DNA from: Herbaspirillum aquaticum
Lineage (GTDB): Bacteria > Pseudomonadota > Gammaproteobacteria > Burkholderiales > Burkholderiaceae_D
DNA length: 64,000 bases
Direction: 5' to 3'
Assembly (NCBI RefSeq): GCF_002213425.1
Contig: NZ_NJGV01000001.1
Location: 1-64,000 of the forward strand
Part shown: positions 36,486-45,899 of the stretch, in pieces
Layout of the letters: each line of letters begins with the position of its first letter
How positions within the stretch are numbered: position 1 is the first letter of the stretch
Translations under genes and position numbers: made by a program
The notes under the pieces: model-generated
What the model was told of the DNA's origin: nothing
The model's input: the letters and a program-made list of their open reading frames with translations, nothing else
The model's database searches: none

Positions 36486-36501
36486 TTTGAAGCTGATCCC
36501 T

Positions 36502-37332
36502 TCAGCGTATCCCCGCCCGCATGAACGACTGCACGAACTGCCGCTGGAATAGCAGGAACGCGAGCAGCAAAGGCGCAGAAGTCATCAGCGTAGCCGCCGT
36601 GATGATGGACCAGTCCACCCCCTGGTCGGTGGAGGAGAATACCTGCAGCCCCACCGTCAGCGGGCGCGATTCCACCGAATTGGTCACGATCAGCGGCCAC
36701 AGGAAGTTGTTCCAGTGGGTGCTCACCGAGACCAGCCCGAAAGCGATATAGATCGGCCTGGCCAGCGGCACATACACCTGCATCAGGATCTGCCAGGCTG
36801 ATGCTCCTTCGACGGTGGCGGCTTCATCCAGCTCGCGCGGCACCGTTTTGAAGGTCTGGCGCAGCAGGAAGATGCCGAAGGCCGAGGCGAAGTAGGGCAG
36901 GCCGATCGAGAGGATGGTGTCGCGCAGGCCCAGCAGGTTCATGGTCTGGTAGTTCTCCACGATCAGGATGTCGGGCATCACCATCAGTTGCAGCAGTACC
37001 AGCATGAACATCACATTGCTGCCCCGAAAAGTGAAGCGGGCAAATGCATACGCGGCCAGGGTGGCCAGTACCAGTTGGGCTGCCAGGATCATCGTCACCA
37101 GCAGGAAGGTGTTGAGGAAGTAGCGTGGAAAAGGTGCAGCGTGCCAGGCGTTGGCAAAGTTCTGCAGCGTCAGCGGTGCATCCGGCACGAAGCGGGTGGC
37201 GTAGGCGGCCGGATGGAAGGCCGTCCACAGCGCATACAGCAGCGGCAGCAGCCACAGCAGTGCCAGCACCCAGGCGGAGACGGTCTCCAGCGCGCGATGG
37301 CGTTCGGCAAAAGGCGAGGTGGGCGCGATCAT
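36502..37332 (-). CDS. Carbohydrate ABC transporter permease, UgpE/MalG-like
   Basis: A 276-aa inner-membrane permease of the MalG class with six TM segments. The EAA loop is clear (ELDEAATVEGASAWQILMQVYVPLARP), which docks on the ATPase. The C-terminus (FLLFQRQFVQSFMRAGIR) is typical of UgpE-like subunits. It overlaps the upstream permease gene by 4 nt. The substrate cannot be read from the permease alone: sn-glycerol-3-phosphate, a sugar or a polyol are options. Confidence 0.92.
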   Translation of the reverse strand: MIAPTSPFAERHRALETVSAWVLALLWLLPLLYALWTAFHPAAYATRFVPDAPLTLQNFANAWHAAPFPRYFLNTFLLVTMILAAQLVLATLAAYAFARFTFRGSNVMFMLVLLQLMVMPDILIVENYQTMNLLGLRDTILSIGLPYFASAFGIFLLRQTFKTVPRELDEAATVEGASAWQILMQVYVPLARPIYIAFGLVSVSTHWNNFLWPLIVTNSVESRPLTVGLQVFSSTDQGVDWSIITAATLMTSAPLLLAFLLFQRQFVQSFMRAGIR

Positions 37333-38204
37333 TGGTAGTGGGTCCTGCGATCAAGTACACGAAACTTCACCAGTGCAATCAGTCCCAAGAGGGCCAGCAG
37401 CACTACCGTCAGGGCTGCGGCGTAGGAAGAATCCCAGAAGGCGAAGCCAACTTCATAGATGTAATACAGCAGCAGGGAACTGGCATTGTCCGGTCCGCCC
37501 TTGGTCATCACCACGATGTGGTCGACCAGGCGGAAGGCGTTGATGAGCGCATTGATGAGCACGAAGAGCGTGGTGGGCATGAGCAGCGGGAACTGTACGC
37601 GCCAGAAGTATTGCCAGCGCGACGCCCCTTCGAGGGCGGCCGCTTCGGCCAGCACCGGCGAGATCTGCTGCAGGGCGGCCAGGTAGAAGATCATGAAGAA
37701 ACCGGCTTCCTTCCACACCGCCACCACCATCAGCGCCCCCAGCACGGTCTGCGGATTGCCCAGCCAGTTGTGCGAGGGCAGGCCCAGCGCACCGGTGATC
37801 TGCTCCAGCAAGCCGTATTGCGGGGTGTAGAAGAACAGCCAGATATTGGCCACCGCGATCATGGGCAGCACGGTCGGCGTGAAATAGGCCAGGCGCAGTA
37901 CGCTGCGCCCGGCCAGTTTCTCGTTGACCCACAGCGCCATCAGGATGGCCAGGGCAATGGCCAGCGGAATGGTGCCGAGGGCGAACCAGAGGTTGTTGCA
38001 CAGGGCCTGCCAGAACACCGGATCCTCCGCCATCAGCCGGTAATTCTCCAGCCCGACGAAGACCGCCGGGCGGGCTCCCTTGGGCGTGGAGAAGACGCTG
38101 TGCCAGAGCGTGGCCAGCGCCGGGTAATGCGTGAAGGCGATCAGCAGCACCATGGCTGGTGACAGCAGCAGCCAGGGCAGCACGGAGGAGGGCAGGCGTT
38201 TCAT
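37329..38204 (-). CDS. Carbohydrate ABC transporter permease, UgpA/MalF-like
   Basis: A 291-aa inner-membrane permease with six TM segments and the EAA loop LAEAAALEGASRWQYFWRVQFPLLMPT. VFVGLENYRLMAEDPVFWQALCNNLWFALGTIPLA is the usual start of the transmembrane domain. It lies between the binding-protein and second permease genes of a five-gene leftward unit and forms a heterodimer with the product of 36502-37332. Confidence 0.92.
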   Translation of the reverse strand: MKRLPSSVLPWLLLSPAMVLLIAFTHYPALATLWHSVFSTPKGARPAVFVGLENYRLMAEDPVFWQALCNNLWFALGTIPLAIALAILMALWVNEKLAGRSVLRLAYFTPTVLPMIAVANIWLFFYTPQYGLLEQITGALGLPSHNWLGNPQTVLGALMVVAVWKEAGFFMIFYLAALQQISPVLAEAAALEGASRWQYFWRVQFPLLMPTTLFVLINALINAFRLVDHIVVMTKGGPDNASSLLLYYIYEVGFAFWDSSYAAALTVVLLALLGLIALVKFRVLDRRTHYQ

Positions 38205-38231
38205 CGGCAGGCCTTGTGCAACGGAGCGCGC

Positions 38232-39524
38232 TTAGCGGCCGTAGGCGCGCAGGATGCGCTCGGCTTCGCGCTGGGCATCTTTGAGGGCGGCCTCCGCTGT
38301 CTTGGTGCCGGAGAGTGCAGCCTGCAGGTTGTCGTTCAGGGCCTTGGTCACGCGCTGGTTGTCATGGGTGGACAGTTCAGCCACGCCGTACTTCATCTGC
38401 TCGCGCGCCACGTCGGCGGCCGGCACTTCCTGCAAATATTTCTTCATTTCCGGGGTATCCCAGGCATCCTGGCGCGGGGCCACATATCCGGTGGCAATGG
38501 ACCACTGCGCCGCGCGCGCCGGTTCGGTGGCGAAGCGGATGAACTTCATGGCGGCCTGCTGCTCGGCCGGCGAGGTCTTGTTGAAGACGTAGAAGTTGCC
38601 GCCGCCGGTGGGGCTGCCAGGATGCTTGATGCCCGGCAGCATGGCCACGCCGAAGGGGAAGCTGGCGTTGGTGCGGATGTTGGTCAGGTTGCCGGTGGTG
38701 GTCCAGACCATGGCAGCCTTCTGCTCCAGGAAGTCCTTGGGTGTGGTGCCCCACTCGATGGAGCCGGCCGGCATCACCTTGTCTTTGGTGGTCAGGTCGA
38801 CCCAGTGCTGCAGGGCCTGCACGGCGCCCGGCTTGTCGAAGTAGGTCTTGGTGCCGGCGCTGTTCATGAGGATCGTGTCATTGGAAGCGGTCATGGCCTG
38901 GAACATCCAGTAGCCGAAGCCGGTGGAAGGAATCTTCACACCCCACTGGCTGACGTTGCCGGCGGCATCGCGCTTGGTCAGCTTCTTGGCGGCTTCCACC
39001 ATCTCGTTCCAGTTGGCCGGGGCTTTCTCCGGGTTCAGGCCGGCTTCCTTGAACAGGGTCTTGTTGTAGTACATCACGATGGTCGAGCGCTGGAAGGGAA
39101 TGCCCCAGGTCTTGCCGTCGGTCTGGCTGTTTTCCATGAAGCCCTTGTAGAAGCCGTCGATCCACTTCTTGTCCTCGGCGCTGCTGGCCAGGCTGTCGAT
39201 GGGGACGATGGCGTTCTCGTCGATCAGGGTGAAGAGGTCGGTCGAGAGCAGCACGGCCAGGGTAGGCGGGGTGCCGCCCTTGAAGGCGGTCAGCGCCTTG
39301 ACGATGCTTTCCTGGTAGGTGCCGGCATAGATGGCCTTGACCTTGATGTCGGGATTGGCCTTCTCGAAATCGGCCACCATGCTGTCGATGGTCTTGGTGA
39401 CCGCGCCGCCCACGGCGACCGGGTAATAGAAGCTGATCTCGACCGGATTGGCGGCCAGTACCGGCGCACAGAAGGCGGCCGAGACGGCCAGGGCGGCCAG
39501 GGACTTGAGGAAGGTTCTACGCAT
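38232..39524 (-). CDS. Carbohydrate ABC transporter substrate-binding protein (UgpB-like)
   Basis: A 430-aa periplasmic family 1 solute-binding protein. The signal peptide is MRRTFLKSLAALAVSAAFCAPVLA. Mature features include VEISFYYPVAVGG, MVADFEKANPDIKVKAIYAGTY, WGIPFQRSTIVMYYNKTLFKEAGLNPEKAPANWNEMVEAAKKLT in part, and GGGNFYVFNK. This pattern is closest to UgpB (glycerol-3-phosphate) and related polyol-binding proteins. GGAGATGCATC precedes ATG 39524; the open frame upstream to 39863 belongs to the ATPase gene region. Confidence 0.92.
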   Translation of the reverse strand: MRRTFLKSLAALAVSAAFCAPVLAANPVEISFYYPVAVGGAVTKTIDSMVADFEKANPDIKVKAIYAGTYQESIVKALTAFKGGTPPTLAVLLSTDLFTLIDENAIVPIDSLASSAEDKKWIDGFYKGFMENSQTDGKTWGIPFQRSTIVMYYNKTLFKEAGLNPEKAPANWNEMVEAAKKLTKRDAAGNVSQWGVKIPSTGFGYWMFQAMTASNDTILMNSAGTKTYFDKPGAVQALQHWVDLTTKDKVMPAGSIEWGTTPKDFLEQKAAMVWTTTGNLTNIRTNASFPFGVAMLPGIKHPGSPTGGGNFYVFNKTSPAEQQAAMKFIRFATEPARAAQWSIATGYVAPRQDAWDTPEMKKYLQEVPAADVAREQMKYGVAELSTHDNQRVTKALNDNLQAALSGTKTAEAALKDAQREAERILRAYGR

Positions 39525-39582
39525 GATGCATCTCCATGAGGTGGATGGGTTGGCTTGCTGCGGAAATCGTCGGGGGGAGGGA

Positions 39583-40632
39583 TCAGGCGCGGCGCAGGCC
39601 GCTTTCCTGATCGAAGAAATACTGGTCGCGGGCATCCCAGGCCAGGTGGATCGCTGCGCCTGAGTCGAACCGGTGTTGCCCTGGCGCGCGCACCAGCAGC
39701 GAGGCGCTGCCGATGCGGGCGCCGATGATGGTGTCGGCACCGAAGTATTCGACCGTCTCCACCAAGGCGGGCGCGGTGGCCTCGCTGGCACCGGCCAGGC
39801 GGATATGTTCAGGGCGCAGCCCGAGTTGCCGCGGTGTCTGGCCGAGCTCGCGCAGCACCACATTGCTGCCGGCGATGGCCAGGCCTTCTACATGGGATTG
39901 CAGGGGCAGCAGGTTCATCGGCGGCGTACCGATGAAGCGGGCCGCAAAGGCCGTGGCCGGCTGGGCGTAGAGATCGGCGGGCGCAGCGTCCTGTTCGATA
40001 CGGCCTTCGCGCAGCAGGATCACCTGGTCGGCCATGCTCATGGCTTCGGTCTGGTCGTGGGTGACGTAGACCATGGTCATGTTCAGCTGCTGCTGCAGGG
40101 CACGGATTTCGCGGCGCATTTCCTGGCGCAGCTGCGCGTCGAGGTTGGAGAGCGGCTCATCCATCAGGCACACCGGCGCATCGGCGATGATGGCGCGGCC
40201 CAGCGCCACGCGCTGCTGCTGGCCGCCGGAGAGCTGCCCCGGGCGACGTTCCAGCAGGTGCGACAGGCCGAGGATGTCGGCCACGCGCTTCAGGCGTGCT
40301 GCGTAGCCGGCACGCGGCTCCTTGCGCACGCGCACACCGAAGAGGATGTTCTCGCGCACGCTCAGGTGCGGGAACAGCGCATACGACTGGAACACCATGG
40401 AAATCTTGCGCTGGGCCGGGGGCAGTTGCGTGACGTCGCGTCCGCCGATGTGGATGCTGCCGGAGCTGGGTTTGTCCAGCCCCGCGATCAGGCGCAGGGT
40501 GGTCGACTTGCCGCAGCCCGAAGGTCCCAGCAGGACGGTGAACTGCCCCGACTTGACCTCGAAATCGATGTTGCTCACCGCCTGGGCTTGACCCCAGTGC
40601 TTGCAGACGCCCTGCAAGGAGATGGCTGCCAT
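39583..40632 (-). CDS. Carbohydrate ABC transporter ATPase (MsmK/UgpC family)
   Basis: A 349-aa ATPase with Walker A GPSGCGKST (36-44), Q-loop FQSYALFPH, signature LSGGQQQRVALGRA, Walker B VCLMDEPLSNLD, H-loop THDQTEAM and a C-terminal TOBE/regulatory domain with GLRPEHIRL. It energises the two permeases encoded downstream. Gene order (regulator, ATPase, binding protein, two permeases) is compact and on one strand, indicating an operon. Confidence 0.94.
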   Translation of the reverse strand: MAAISLQGVCKHWGQAQAVSNIDFEVKSGQFTVLLGPSGCGKSTTLRLIAGLDKPSSGSIHIGGRDVTQLPPAQRKISMVFQSYALFPHLSVRENILFGVRVRKEPRAGYAARLKRVADILGLSHLLERRPGQLSGGQQQRVALGRAIIADAPVCLMDEPLSNLDAQLRQEMRREIRALQQQLNMTMVYVTHDQTEAMSMADQVILLREGRIEQDAAPADLYAQPATAFAARFIGTPPMNLLPLQSHVEGLAIAGSNVVLRELGQTPRQLGLRPEHIRLAGASEATAPALVETVEYFGADTIIGARIGSASLLVRAPGQHRFDSGAAIHLAWDARDQYFFDQESGLRRA

Positions 40633-40656
40633 GATGGTGTCCTCGTGGAGATGCGA

Positions 40657-41637
40657 TCACGCCGCCGCGCCGCTGCGGATCTGCTCTACCAGCAGGCGCG
40701 CGCTCGGTTCGTCGATGATCAGTTCGTTGATGAAGCCGCCGCGCAGCGCGGCCTTGAGGCCCGGCAGCTTGCCGGTGCCGGAAACCACGCACAGCGCATG
40801 CGCGGCACGCGTAAAGCACTCCATGTCCGGACCACTGTTGCGGGCATTGAAGGCCACATCGCGCCAGCTGCCATCGGCGCGGAAGAAGACGGTGGCGATG
40901 TCGCCGACCAGGCCTTCATCCCGCAGGATCTGGCGTTCTTCTTCACCCAGATAGCCGGCGGTATGGATGTAGCTGCCAGTGGCCTCGGCACCGATGGAGA
41001 ACAGCAGGATGGAGGCGCGCTCCTGCAGGTCGCGGATGGCCTTGATGCTTTTTTCGCGCCACAGCGCCGTGCGCGTTTCGGGATAGTCGAAGAAGGCCGG
41101 CACCGGCAGGTGATGGGCGCGCGCACCGTAGTTCTGGGCAAAGCGCGAGACGATGGATTCGCTGAAGCTGTTGATGAAGCTGGCACCGCTGCCGGAACCA
41201 TTGAGCGCCACCACATCGACATCGTGCACATGGCGCGGCAGCAGCTGGTCGGCGATCTGCGCCACGGTGGTCCCCCAGGCGAGGCCGATGATGGTGCCGG
41301 GGGTGACCAGCGAGTTGACGTAGGCGGCAGCGTGGCAGGTCACCCGCTGCAGGGTTTCCTTGTCGGTCGCGGCCGCAGCCACGGGCACCACCTGGATCGA
41401 GCGCAGGCGATAGTGATGGGCAATGGCTGCTTCCAGGCTGCCGGAGACTTGCTGCGGATCGTGGACGCGGATTTCCACCAGGCCACGATCCAGGGCGAAG
41501 GACAGCAGGCGCGAGACGGTTGCGCGCGAGGTACCGATTTCATCGGCAATCGCGGCGGTGGTCATGTTCTGGAAGTAGTAGAGCCGCGCTACGCGTACCG
41601 CCATGTAGGCAGTTTCCTGTCTATCCCCTTGGGCCAT
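40657..41637 (-). CDS. SorC family sugar-responsive transcriptional regulator
   Basis: A 326-aa regulator. The N-terminal HTH (RVARLYYFQNMTTAAIADEIGTSRATVSRLLSFALDRG in outline) is of the SorC/DeoR type, and the large C-terminal domain (IGLAWGTTVAQIADQL, FSIGAEATGSYIHTAGYLGEEE, DIATVFFRADG) matches SorC sugar-phosphate sensors. It probably senses a phosphorylated sugar or polyol and controls the downstream transporter genes. ATG 41637 (MAQGDRQE) is chosen over the unlikely extension to 41820. Confidence 0.88.
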   Translation of the reverse strand: MAQGDRQETAYMAVRVARLYYFQNMTTAAIADEIGTSRATVSRLLSFALDRGLVEIRVHDPQQVSGSLEAAIAHHYRLRSIQVVPVAAAATDKETLQRVTCHAAAYVNSLVTPGTIIGLAWGTTVAQIADQLLPRHVHDVDVVALNGSGSGASFINSFSESIVSRFAQNYGARAHHLPVPAFFDYPETRTALWREKSIKAIRDLQERASILLFSIGAEATGSYIHTAGYLGEEERQILRDEGLVGDIATVFFRADGSWRDVAFNARNSGPDMECFTRAAHALCVVSGTGKLPGLKAALRGGFINELIIDEPSARLLVEQIRSGAAA

Positions 41638-41801
41638 TGTTATTGTGCTTACCAGTGAATGTGAACTTGTGGCGCATGCCCTCGGACTGCCCCCCGGCAG
41701 GCCAGGCGGGCTGGGCCTCCTGACAACGTTTTCACGATGGTAGCGAGCGATTGTTACCGCTTGATGAACAAACGTTCCAATTTGCCGCAGAGGCGGCGGG
41801 T

Positions 41802-41833
41802 CAAAAGAAAAGCGACGCACCAGGCGTCGCTTT
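41802..41833 (-). terminator. Terminator after the GNAT gene
   Basis: A perfect 10-bp stem AAAGCGACGC/GCGTCGCTTT (41809-41818 with 41824-41833) is followed on the minus strand by TTCTTTTGA. It lies 28 bp beyond the GNAT stop codon. Confidence 0.85.
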
Positions 41834-41860
41834 CAGGGAGGGATCACATGAGCAGAAACA

Positions 41861-42340
41861 TCAGTGCCGCATTACCCGCCGCATCACGATGGGCGGGGCT
41901 TCCTGCGGATTGGCACGGGTGTATTCCAGCTCCGGCGCGATCTCGAAGCCGAAGGCCGCATACAGGTCTACCAACTGCGCTTGATCGGTCCGTACCGCCA
42001 GCCGCAATTCGCGCACATCAGCCGACTGGGCGCGATGGATCAGGGCTTCCATCAAGTGCTGGGACAGGCGTTCACCCCGGAACGCCGGAGCGATGCCCAT
42101 GCGGCGGATTTCCCAGACGTCGCTTTCGGTGTCCAGGGGAAGCCAGCGCACCGAGCCGGCTGGCGTCTCGCCGCTGAGCAGGATGAAGGCGCCGCCATGC
42201 TGCAAGTCTTCCTGCACATGGTCGGGTGCTTCGCGGTGGCCCGAGGAACTGGGCGCCACCTTGTTGGCCCAGCTGTGACGGGTCAGTTCGGCGATCAGGC
42301 TGGCATCTTCCGAGGTGGCTTCACGTATCACCAGGTTCAT
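41861..42340 (-). CDS. GNAT family N-acetyltransferase
   Basis: A 159-aa single-domain acetyltransferase. It has N-terminal IREATSEDASLIAELTRHSW, the acetyl-CoA motif A region WEIRRMGIAPAFRGERLSQHLMEALIHRAQ (R/Q-x-x-G-x-G/A type), and motif B VDLYAAFGFEIAPELEYTR. The substrate is unknown. It stands alone, followed by its own terminator, 41 bp downstream of the metG stop on the same strand. Confidence 0.88.
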   Translation of the reverse strand: MNLVIREATSEDASLIAELTRHSWANKVAPSSSGHREAPDHVQEDLQHGGAFILLSGETPAGSVRWLPLDTESDVWEIRRMGIAPAFRGERLSQHLMEALIHRAQSADVRELRLAVRTDQAQLVDLYAAFGFEIAPELEYTRANPQEAPPIVMRRVMRH

Positions 42341-42381
42341 GACGATCTTTCCTCCTGCACAGGCTATCGGCGGCGCATGCC

Positions 42382-44445
42382 TTAGCGCACGCGCATGCCC
42401 GGCTCGGCACCCGGCCAGGGGTTGAGCACGTAGATGCCCGGATTGGTCTTCTCATCCTTGGCGGATGCGGCCAGCACCATGCCCTCGGAGACGCCGAACT
42501 TCATCTTGCGCGGTGCCAGGTTGGCGACCATCACGGTCAGCTTGCCGACCAGGTCTTCCGGCTTGTAGGCCGAGGCGATGCCCGAGAAGACATTGCGGGT
42601 GCGGCCTTCGCCGGCATCCAGGGTCAGGCGCAGCAGCTTGGTGGAGCCTTCCACGGCTTCGCAGTTGACGATCTTGGCGATGCGCAGGTCGATCTTGGCA
42701 AAGTCATCGATGGAGATTTCCGGCGCCAGTTCTTCGATGGCGCTTTCTGCCGCTGCGGGGGCGGCGGCAGGCGCTTCGGGCGCTTCGAACAGGGCATCCA
42801 GCATCTTGGGATCGACGCGTTGCATCAGGTGCGAATAGGCATTGATGACGTGGCCGTCGGCCAGCGGCGCGGCCACATCGTTCCACTGGAAGGGCTGGAC
42901 CTGCAGGAAGGCTTCCACCTGGGCGGCCAGTTGCGGCAGCACCGGCTTGAGGTAGATGGTCAGGATACGGAAGGCTTCCAGCAGGCGGCTGCAGACTTCG
43001 TGCAGTTGCGCATCCTTGCTGCTGTCCTTGGCCAGTTCCCAGGGCTTGTTGGCGTCTACATAGGCGTTGATGGCGTCGGCTTGCTCCATCACCAGGCGCA
43101 GGGCCTTGCCGTATTCGCGTTGCTCGTAGAGGCTGCGGATCTCTTCAGCCACGCCGCGCAGCTTGGCCAGGAAGGCGTCATCGGCAGTGGCCCACTGGGT
43201 CGAGACGCGGCCTTCGAAGCGCTTGGCGATGAAGCCGGCAGCGCGGCTGGCGATGTTGACGTACTTGCCGATCAGGTCGGCATTGACACGGGCGACGAAG
43301 TCGTCCGGGTTGAAGTCCACATCTTCCACCTTGGCATTCAACTTGGCGGCGATGTAGTAACGCAGCCATTCCGGGTTCATGCCGATGTCCAGGTAGCGCA
43401 GCGGCGAGATGCCGGTGCCGCGCGACTTGGACATCTTCTCGCCGCTGACCGTGATGAAGCCGTGGGCGAAGACGTTGTTGGGCGTCTTGCGGCCGGCGAA
43501 CTTGAGCATGGCGGGCCAGAACAGGGTGTGGAAGTAGGTGATGTCCTTGCCGATGAAGTGGTACTGCTCGGTCTTGTCATCGGCCATGAAGGCGTCGAAA
43601 TCGCGGCCGGTCTTGACGAAGTAATTTTTCAGCGAGGCCAGGTAGCCGATCGGCGCGTCCAGCCAGACGTAGAAGTACTTGCCCGGTGCGTCGGGGATCT
43701 CGATGCCGAAATAGGGCGCGTCGCGGCTGATGTCCCAGTCGCCCAGGCCGCCTTCGCCGTCCAGCCATTCGCGCGCCTTGTTGGCCACTTCCGGCTGCAG
43801 GCGGTTGCTGTCCAGTGCCCATTCGCGCAGGAAGGCGACGCACTTCGGATCCGAGAGCTTGAAGAAGAAATGCTCAGACGACTTCATCACCGGCGTGGCG
43901 CCCGACAGCGTCGAGTAAGGATTCTTCAGGTCGGTCGGCGAATAGACGGCGCTGCAGTTCTCGCAGGAGTCACCGTACTGGTCCTTGGTGCCGCACTTGG
44001 GGCATTCACCCTTGATGTAGCGATCCGGCAGGAACATGTTCTTCACCGGATCATAGAACTGGTCGATGGTCTTGGTGGAGATCAGCTTGGCCTCGTCGCG
44101 CAGGGCGCGGTAGATTTCCTGCGACAGTTCGTGGTTCTCCGGGCTGTCGGTGGAGCTCCAGTTGTCGAAGGCGATGTGGAAGCCATCCAGGTACTGCTTG
44201 CGGCCGGCAGCGATGTTGGCCACGAACTGCTGCGGCGTGATGCCGGCCTTTTCGGCGGCGATCATGATGGGCGCGCCGTGGGCGTCGTCGGCACCGACGA
44301 AATGCACCTCATTGCCCTGCATTCGCTGGAACCGGACCCAGATATCGGCCTGGATGTATTCCATGATGTGGCCGATGTGGAAAGCGCCGTTGGCGTAGGG
44401 GAGTGCGGTCGTGACGAAGAGTTGGCGAGGTGCGGAAGTGCTCAT
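42382..44445 (-). CDS. metG: Methionyl-tRNA synthetase
   Basis: A 687-aa class Ia aminoacyl-tRNA synthetase. It has the HIGH motif in [10 protein letters not shown] (~residues 21-24), a zinc knuckle [22 protein letters not shown] in [12 protein letters not shown], an anticodon-binding helical domain with VDANKPWEL, and a C-terminal Trbp111-like tRNA-binding domain (~580-687: [22 protein letters not shown]). It is complete and divergent from apbC, a common proteobacterial arrangement. Confidence 0.98.
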   Translation of the reverse strand: MSTSAPRQLFVTTALPYANGAFHIGHIMEYIQADIWVRFQRMQGNEVHFVGADDAHGAPIMIAAEKAGITPQQFVANIAAGRKQYLDGFHIAFDNWSSTDSPENHELSQEIYRALRDEAKLISTKTIDQFYDPVKNMFLPDRYIKGECPKCGTKDQYGDSCENCSAVYSPTDLKNPYSTLSGATPVMKSSEHFFFKLSDPKCVAFLREWALDSNRLQPEVANKAREWLDGEGGLGDWDISRDAPYFGIEIPDAPGKYFYVWLDAPIGYLASLKNYFVKTGRDFDAFMADDKTEQYHFIGKDITYFHTLFWPAMLKFAGRKTPNNVFAHGFITVSGEKMSKSRGTGISPLRYLDIGMNPEWLRYYIAAKLNAKVEDVDFNPDDFVARVNADLIGKYVNIASRAAGFIAKRFEGRVSTQWATADDAFLAKLRGVAEEIRSLYEQREYGKALRLVMEQADAINAYVDANKPWELAKDSSKDAQLHEVCSRLLEAFRILTIYLKPVLPQLAAQVEAFLQVQPFQWNDVAAPLADGHVINAYSHLMQRVDPKMLDALFEAPEAPAAAPAAAESAIEELAPEISIDDFAKIDLRIAKIVNCEAVEGSTKLLRLTLDAGEGRTRNVFSGIASAYKPEDLVGKLTVMVANLAPRKMKFGVSEGMVLAASAKDEKTNPGIYVLNPWPGAEPGMRVR

Positions 44446-44675
44446 TGGCGATACGGACGATGCAAGTAGGTTAAGGCGCGTGCGCGCCGAAATAGCAAGA
44501 AAGCTGCAAGAAAACTGCCTTGAAAGAGGGGCATTCTATCAGCCACAGGGCCTTGGGCGCAGTAGTTGCTCCATTGCAATCAAAGTGAAGCCTTTTGCAA
44601 GGGTGGTTTGAGCGGCGCACGGGGCGGCGCTGGCGCGATTGGTTTAGACTTGCGGGTTCTGAGCAAGGAGAACCA

Positions 44676-45764
44676 ATGAGCATTACCGTGGAAGAGATCA
44701 AGGCGGCCCTGTTGCAGGTGATCGACCCCAATACCGGCAAGGATCTGATCCGGGGCAAGGAAGCCCGCAACATCCGCGTCGAGGGTGGCCGCGTGCTGCT
44801 GGACGTGGAGTTGGGCTACCCGGCAGCCAGCCAGATCGCGCCGATCCGCCAGCTGGTCGAGGAGGCGCTGGGCAAGCTGCCCGGCGTGACCGGCGTCGAG
44901 GCCAACGTCTATTTCAAGATCGTGGCGCATGCGGTGCAGCGCGGCATCAAGCTCAAGAGCAACGTCAAGAACATCATCGCCGTGGCCTCGGGCAAGGGCG
45001 GGGTGGGCAAGTCCACCACCGCCGTGAACCTGGCCCTGGCGCTGTCGGCCGAGGGCGCGCGCGTGGGCATCCTGGATGCCGATATCTATGGACCTTCCCA
45101 GCCCGTGATGATGGGCATCTCGGGCCAGCCCGAGACCAAGGATGGCAAGACCATGGAGCCGCTGGAGAACCACGGCCTGCAGGTGTCTTCCATCGGTTTC
45201 ATGATCGATCCGGACGAACCCATGGTCTGGCGCGGCCCCATCGTCACGCAAGCCCTGCAGCAATTGCTGGACCAGACCAACTGGCGCGACCTGGATTACC
45301 TGATCGTCGACATGCCGCCGGGCACCGGCGATGTGCAGCTGACCTTGTCGCAGAAGGTGCCGGTCACCGGTGCGGTCATCGTGACCACCCCGCAGGATAT
45401 TGCGCTGCTGGATGCGCGCAAGGGGTTGCGCATGTTCGAGAAGGTCGGCATCCCCATCCTGGGCATCGTGGAAAACATGAGCATGCACGTCTGTTCCAAC
45501 TGCGGCCATGCCGAGCCCATCTTTGGCGTGGGCGGTGGCGAGAAGATGTGTGCCGACTTTGGCGTGGATTTCCTGGGCGCCTTGCCGCTGACCATGGAGA
45601 TCCGCCAGCAGACCGATTCCGGCAAGCCCACCGTGGTGGCTGATCCGGATGGCAAGGTGGCCGAGATCTACAAGGCCATCGCCCGCAAGGTCGCCGTGAA
45701 GGTGGCCGAGAAGGCGCGCGACATGACCAGCAAGTTCCCCAGCATCGTGGTGCAGAACGACTGA
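44676..45764 (+). CDS. apbC: Iron-sulfur cluster carrier ApbC/Mrp (P-loop ATPase)
   Basis: A 362-aa scaffold/carrier delivering [4Fe-4S] clusters to apoproteins. An N-terminal MIP18/DUF59 domain (~1-90) is followed by the deviant Walker A SGKGGVGKST, VGILDADIYGPSQP, LIVDMPPGTGDVQLT, and the cluster-binding C-x-x-C in SMHVCSNCGHAEPIFG. ATG 44676 has AAGGAGAACC just upstream. Sulfite and APS reductases of this window are the kind of Fe-S clients it could serve. Confidence 0.95.
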   Translation: MSITVEEIKAALLQVIDPNTGKDLIRGKEARNIRVEGGRVLLDVELGYPAASQIAPIRQLVEEALGKLPGVTGVEANVYFKIVAHAVQRGIKLKSNVKNIIAVASGKGGVGKSTTAVNLALALSAEGARVGILDADIYGPSQPVMMGISGQPETKDGKTMEPLENHGLQVSSIGFMIDPDEPMVWRGPIVTQALQQLLDQTNWRDLDYLIVDMPPGTGDVQLTLSQKVPVTGAVIVTTPQDIALLDARKGLRMFEKVGIPILGIVENMSMHVCSNCGHAEPIFGVGGGEKMCADFGVDFLGALPLTMEIRQQTDSGKPTVVADPDGKVAEIYKAIARKVAVKVAEKARDMTSKFPSIVVQND

Positions 45765-45807
45765 TGCGGGCCTCGGGGCGGGCTGCCGGCATGGCGTGCC
45801 GCCCTGC

Positions 45808-45830
45808 AAAGGCGTTAAAATGACGCCTTT
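45808..45830. terminator. Short hairpin between apbC and gltX
   Basis: An 8-bp perfect stem AAAGGCGT/ACGCCTTT (45808-45815 with 45823-45830, loop TAAAATG) lies midway between the apbC stop and the gltX start. It lacks a strong U tract, so termination is possible but weak. Confidence 0.4.
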
Positions 45831-45899
45831 CCGAATTCCTTTGCTTGACCGATGGCCGGCCCTGGCATTCCAGGACCGGCCTGATTTTTACTCGCTATC

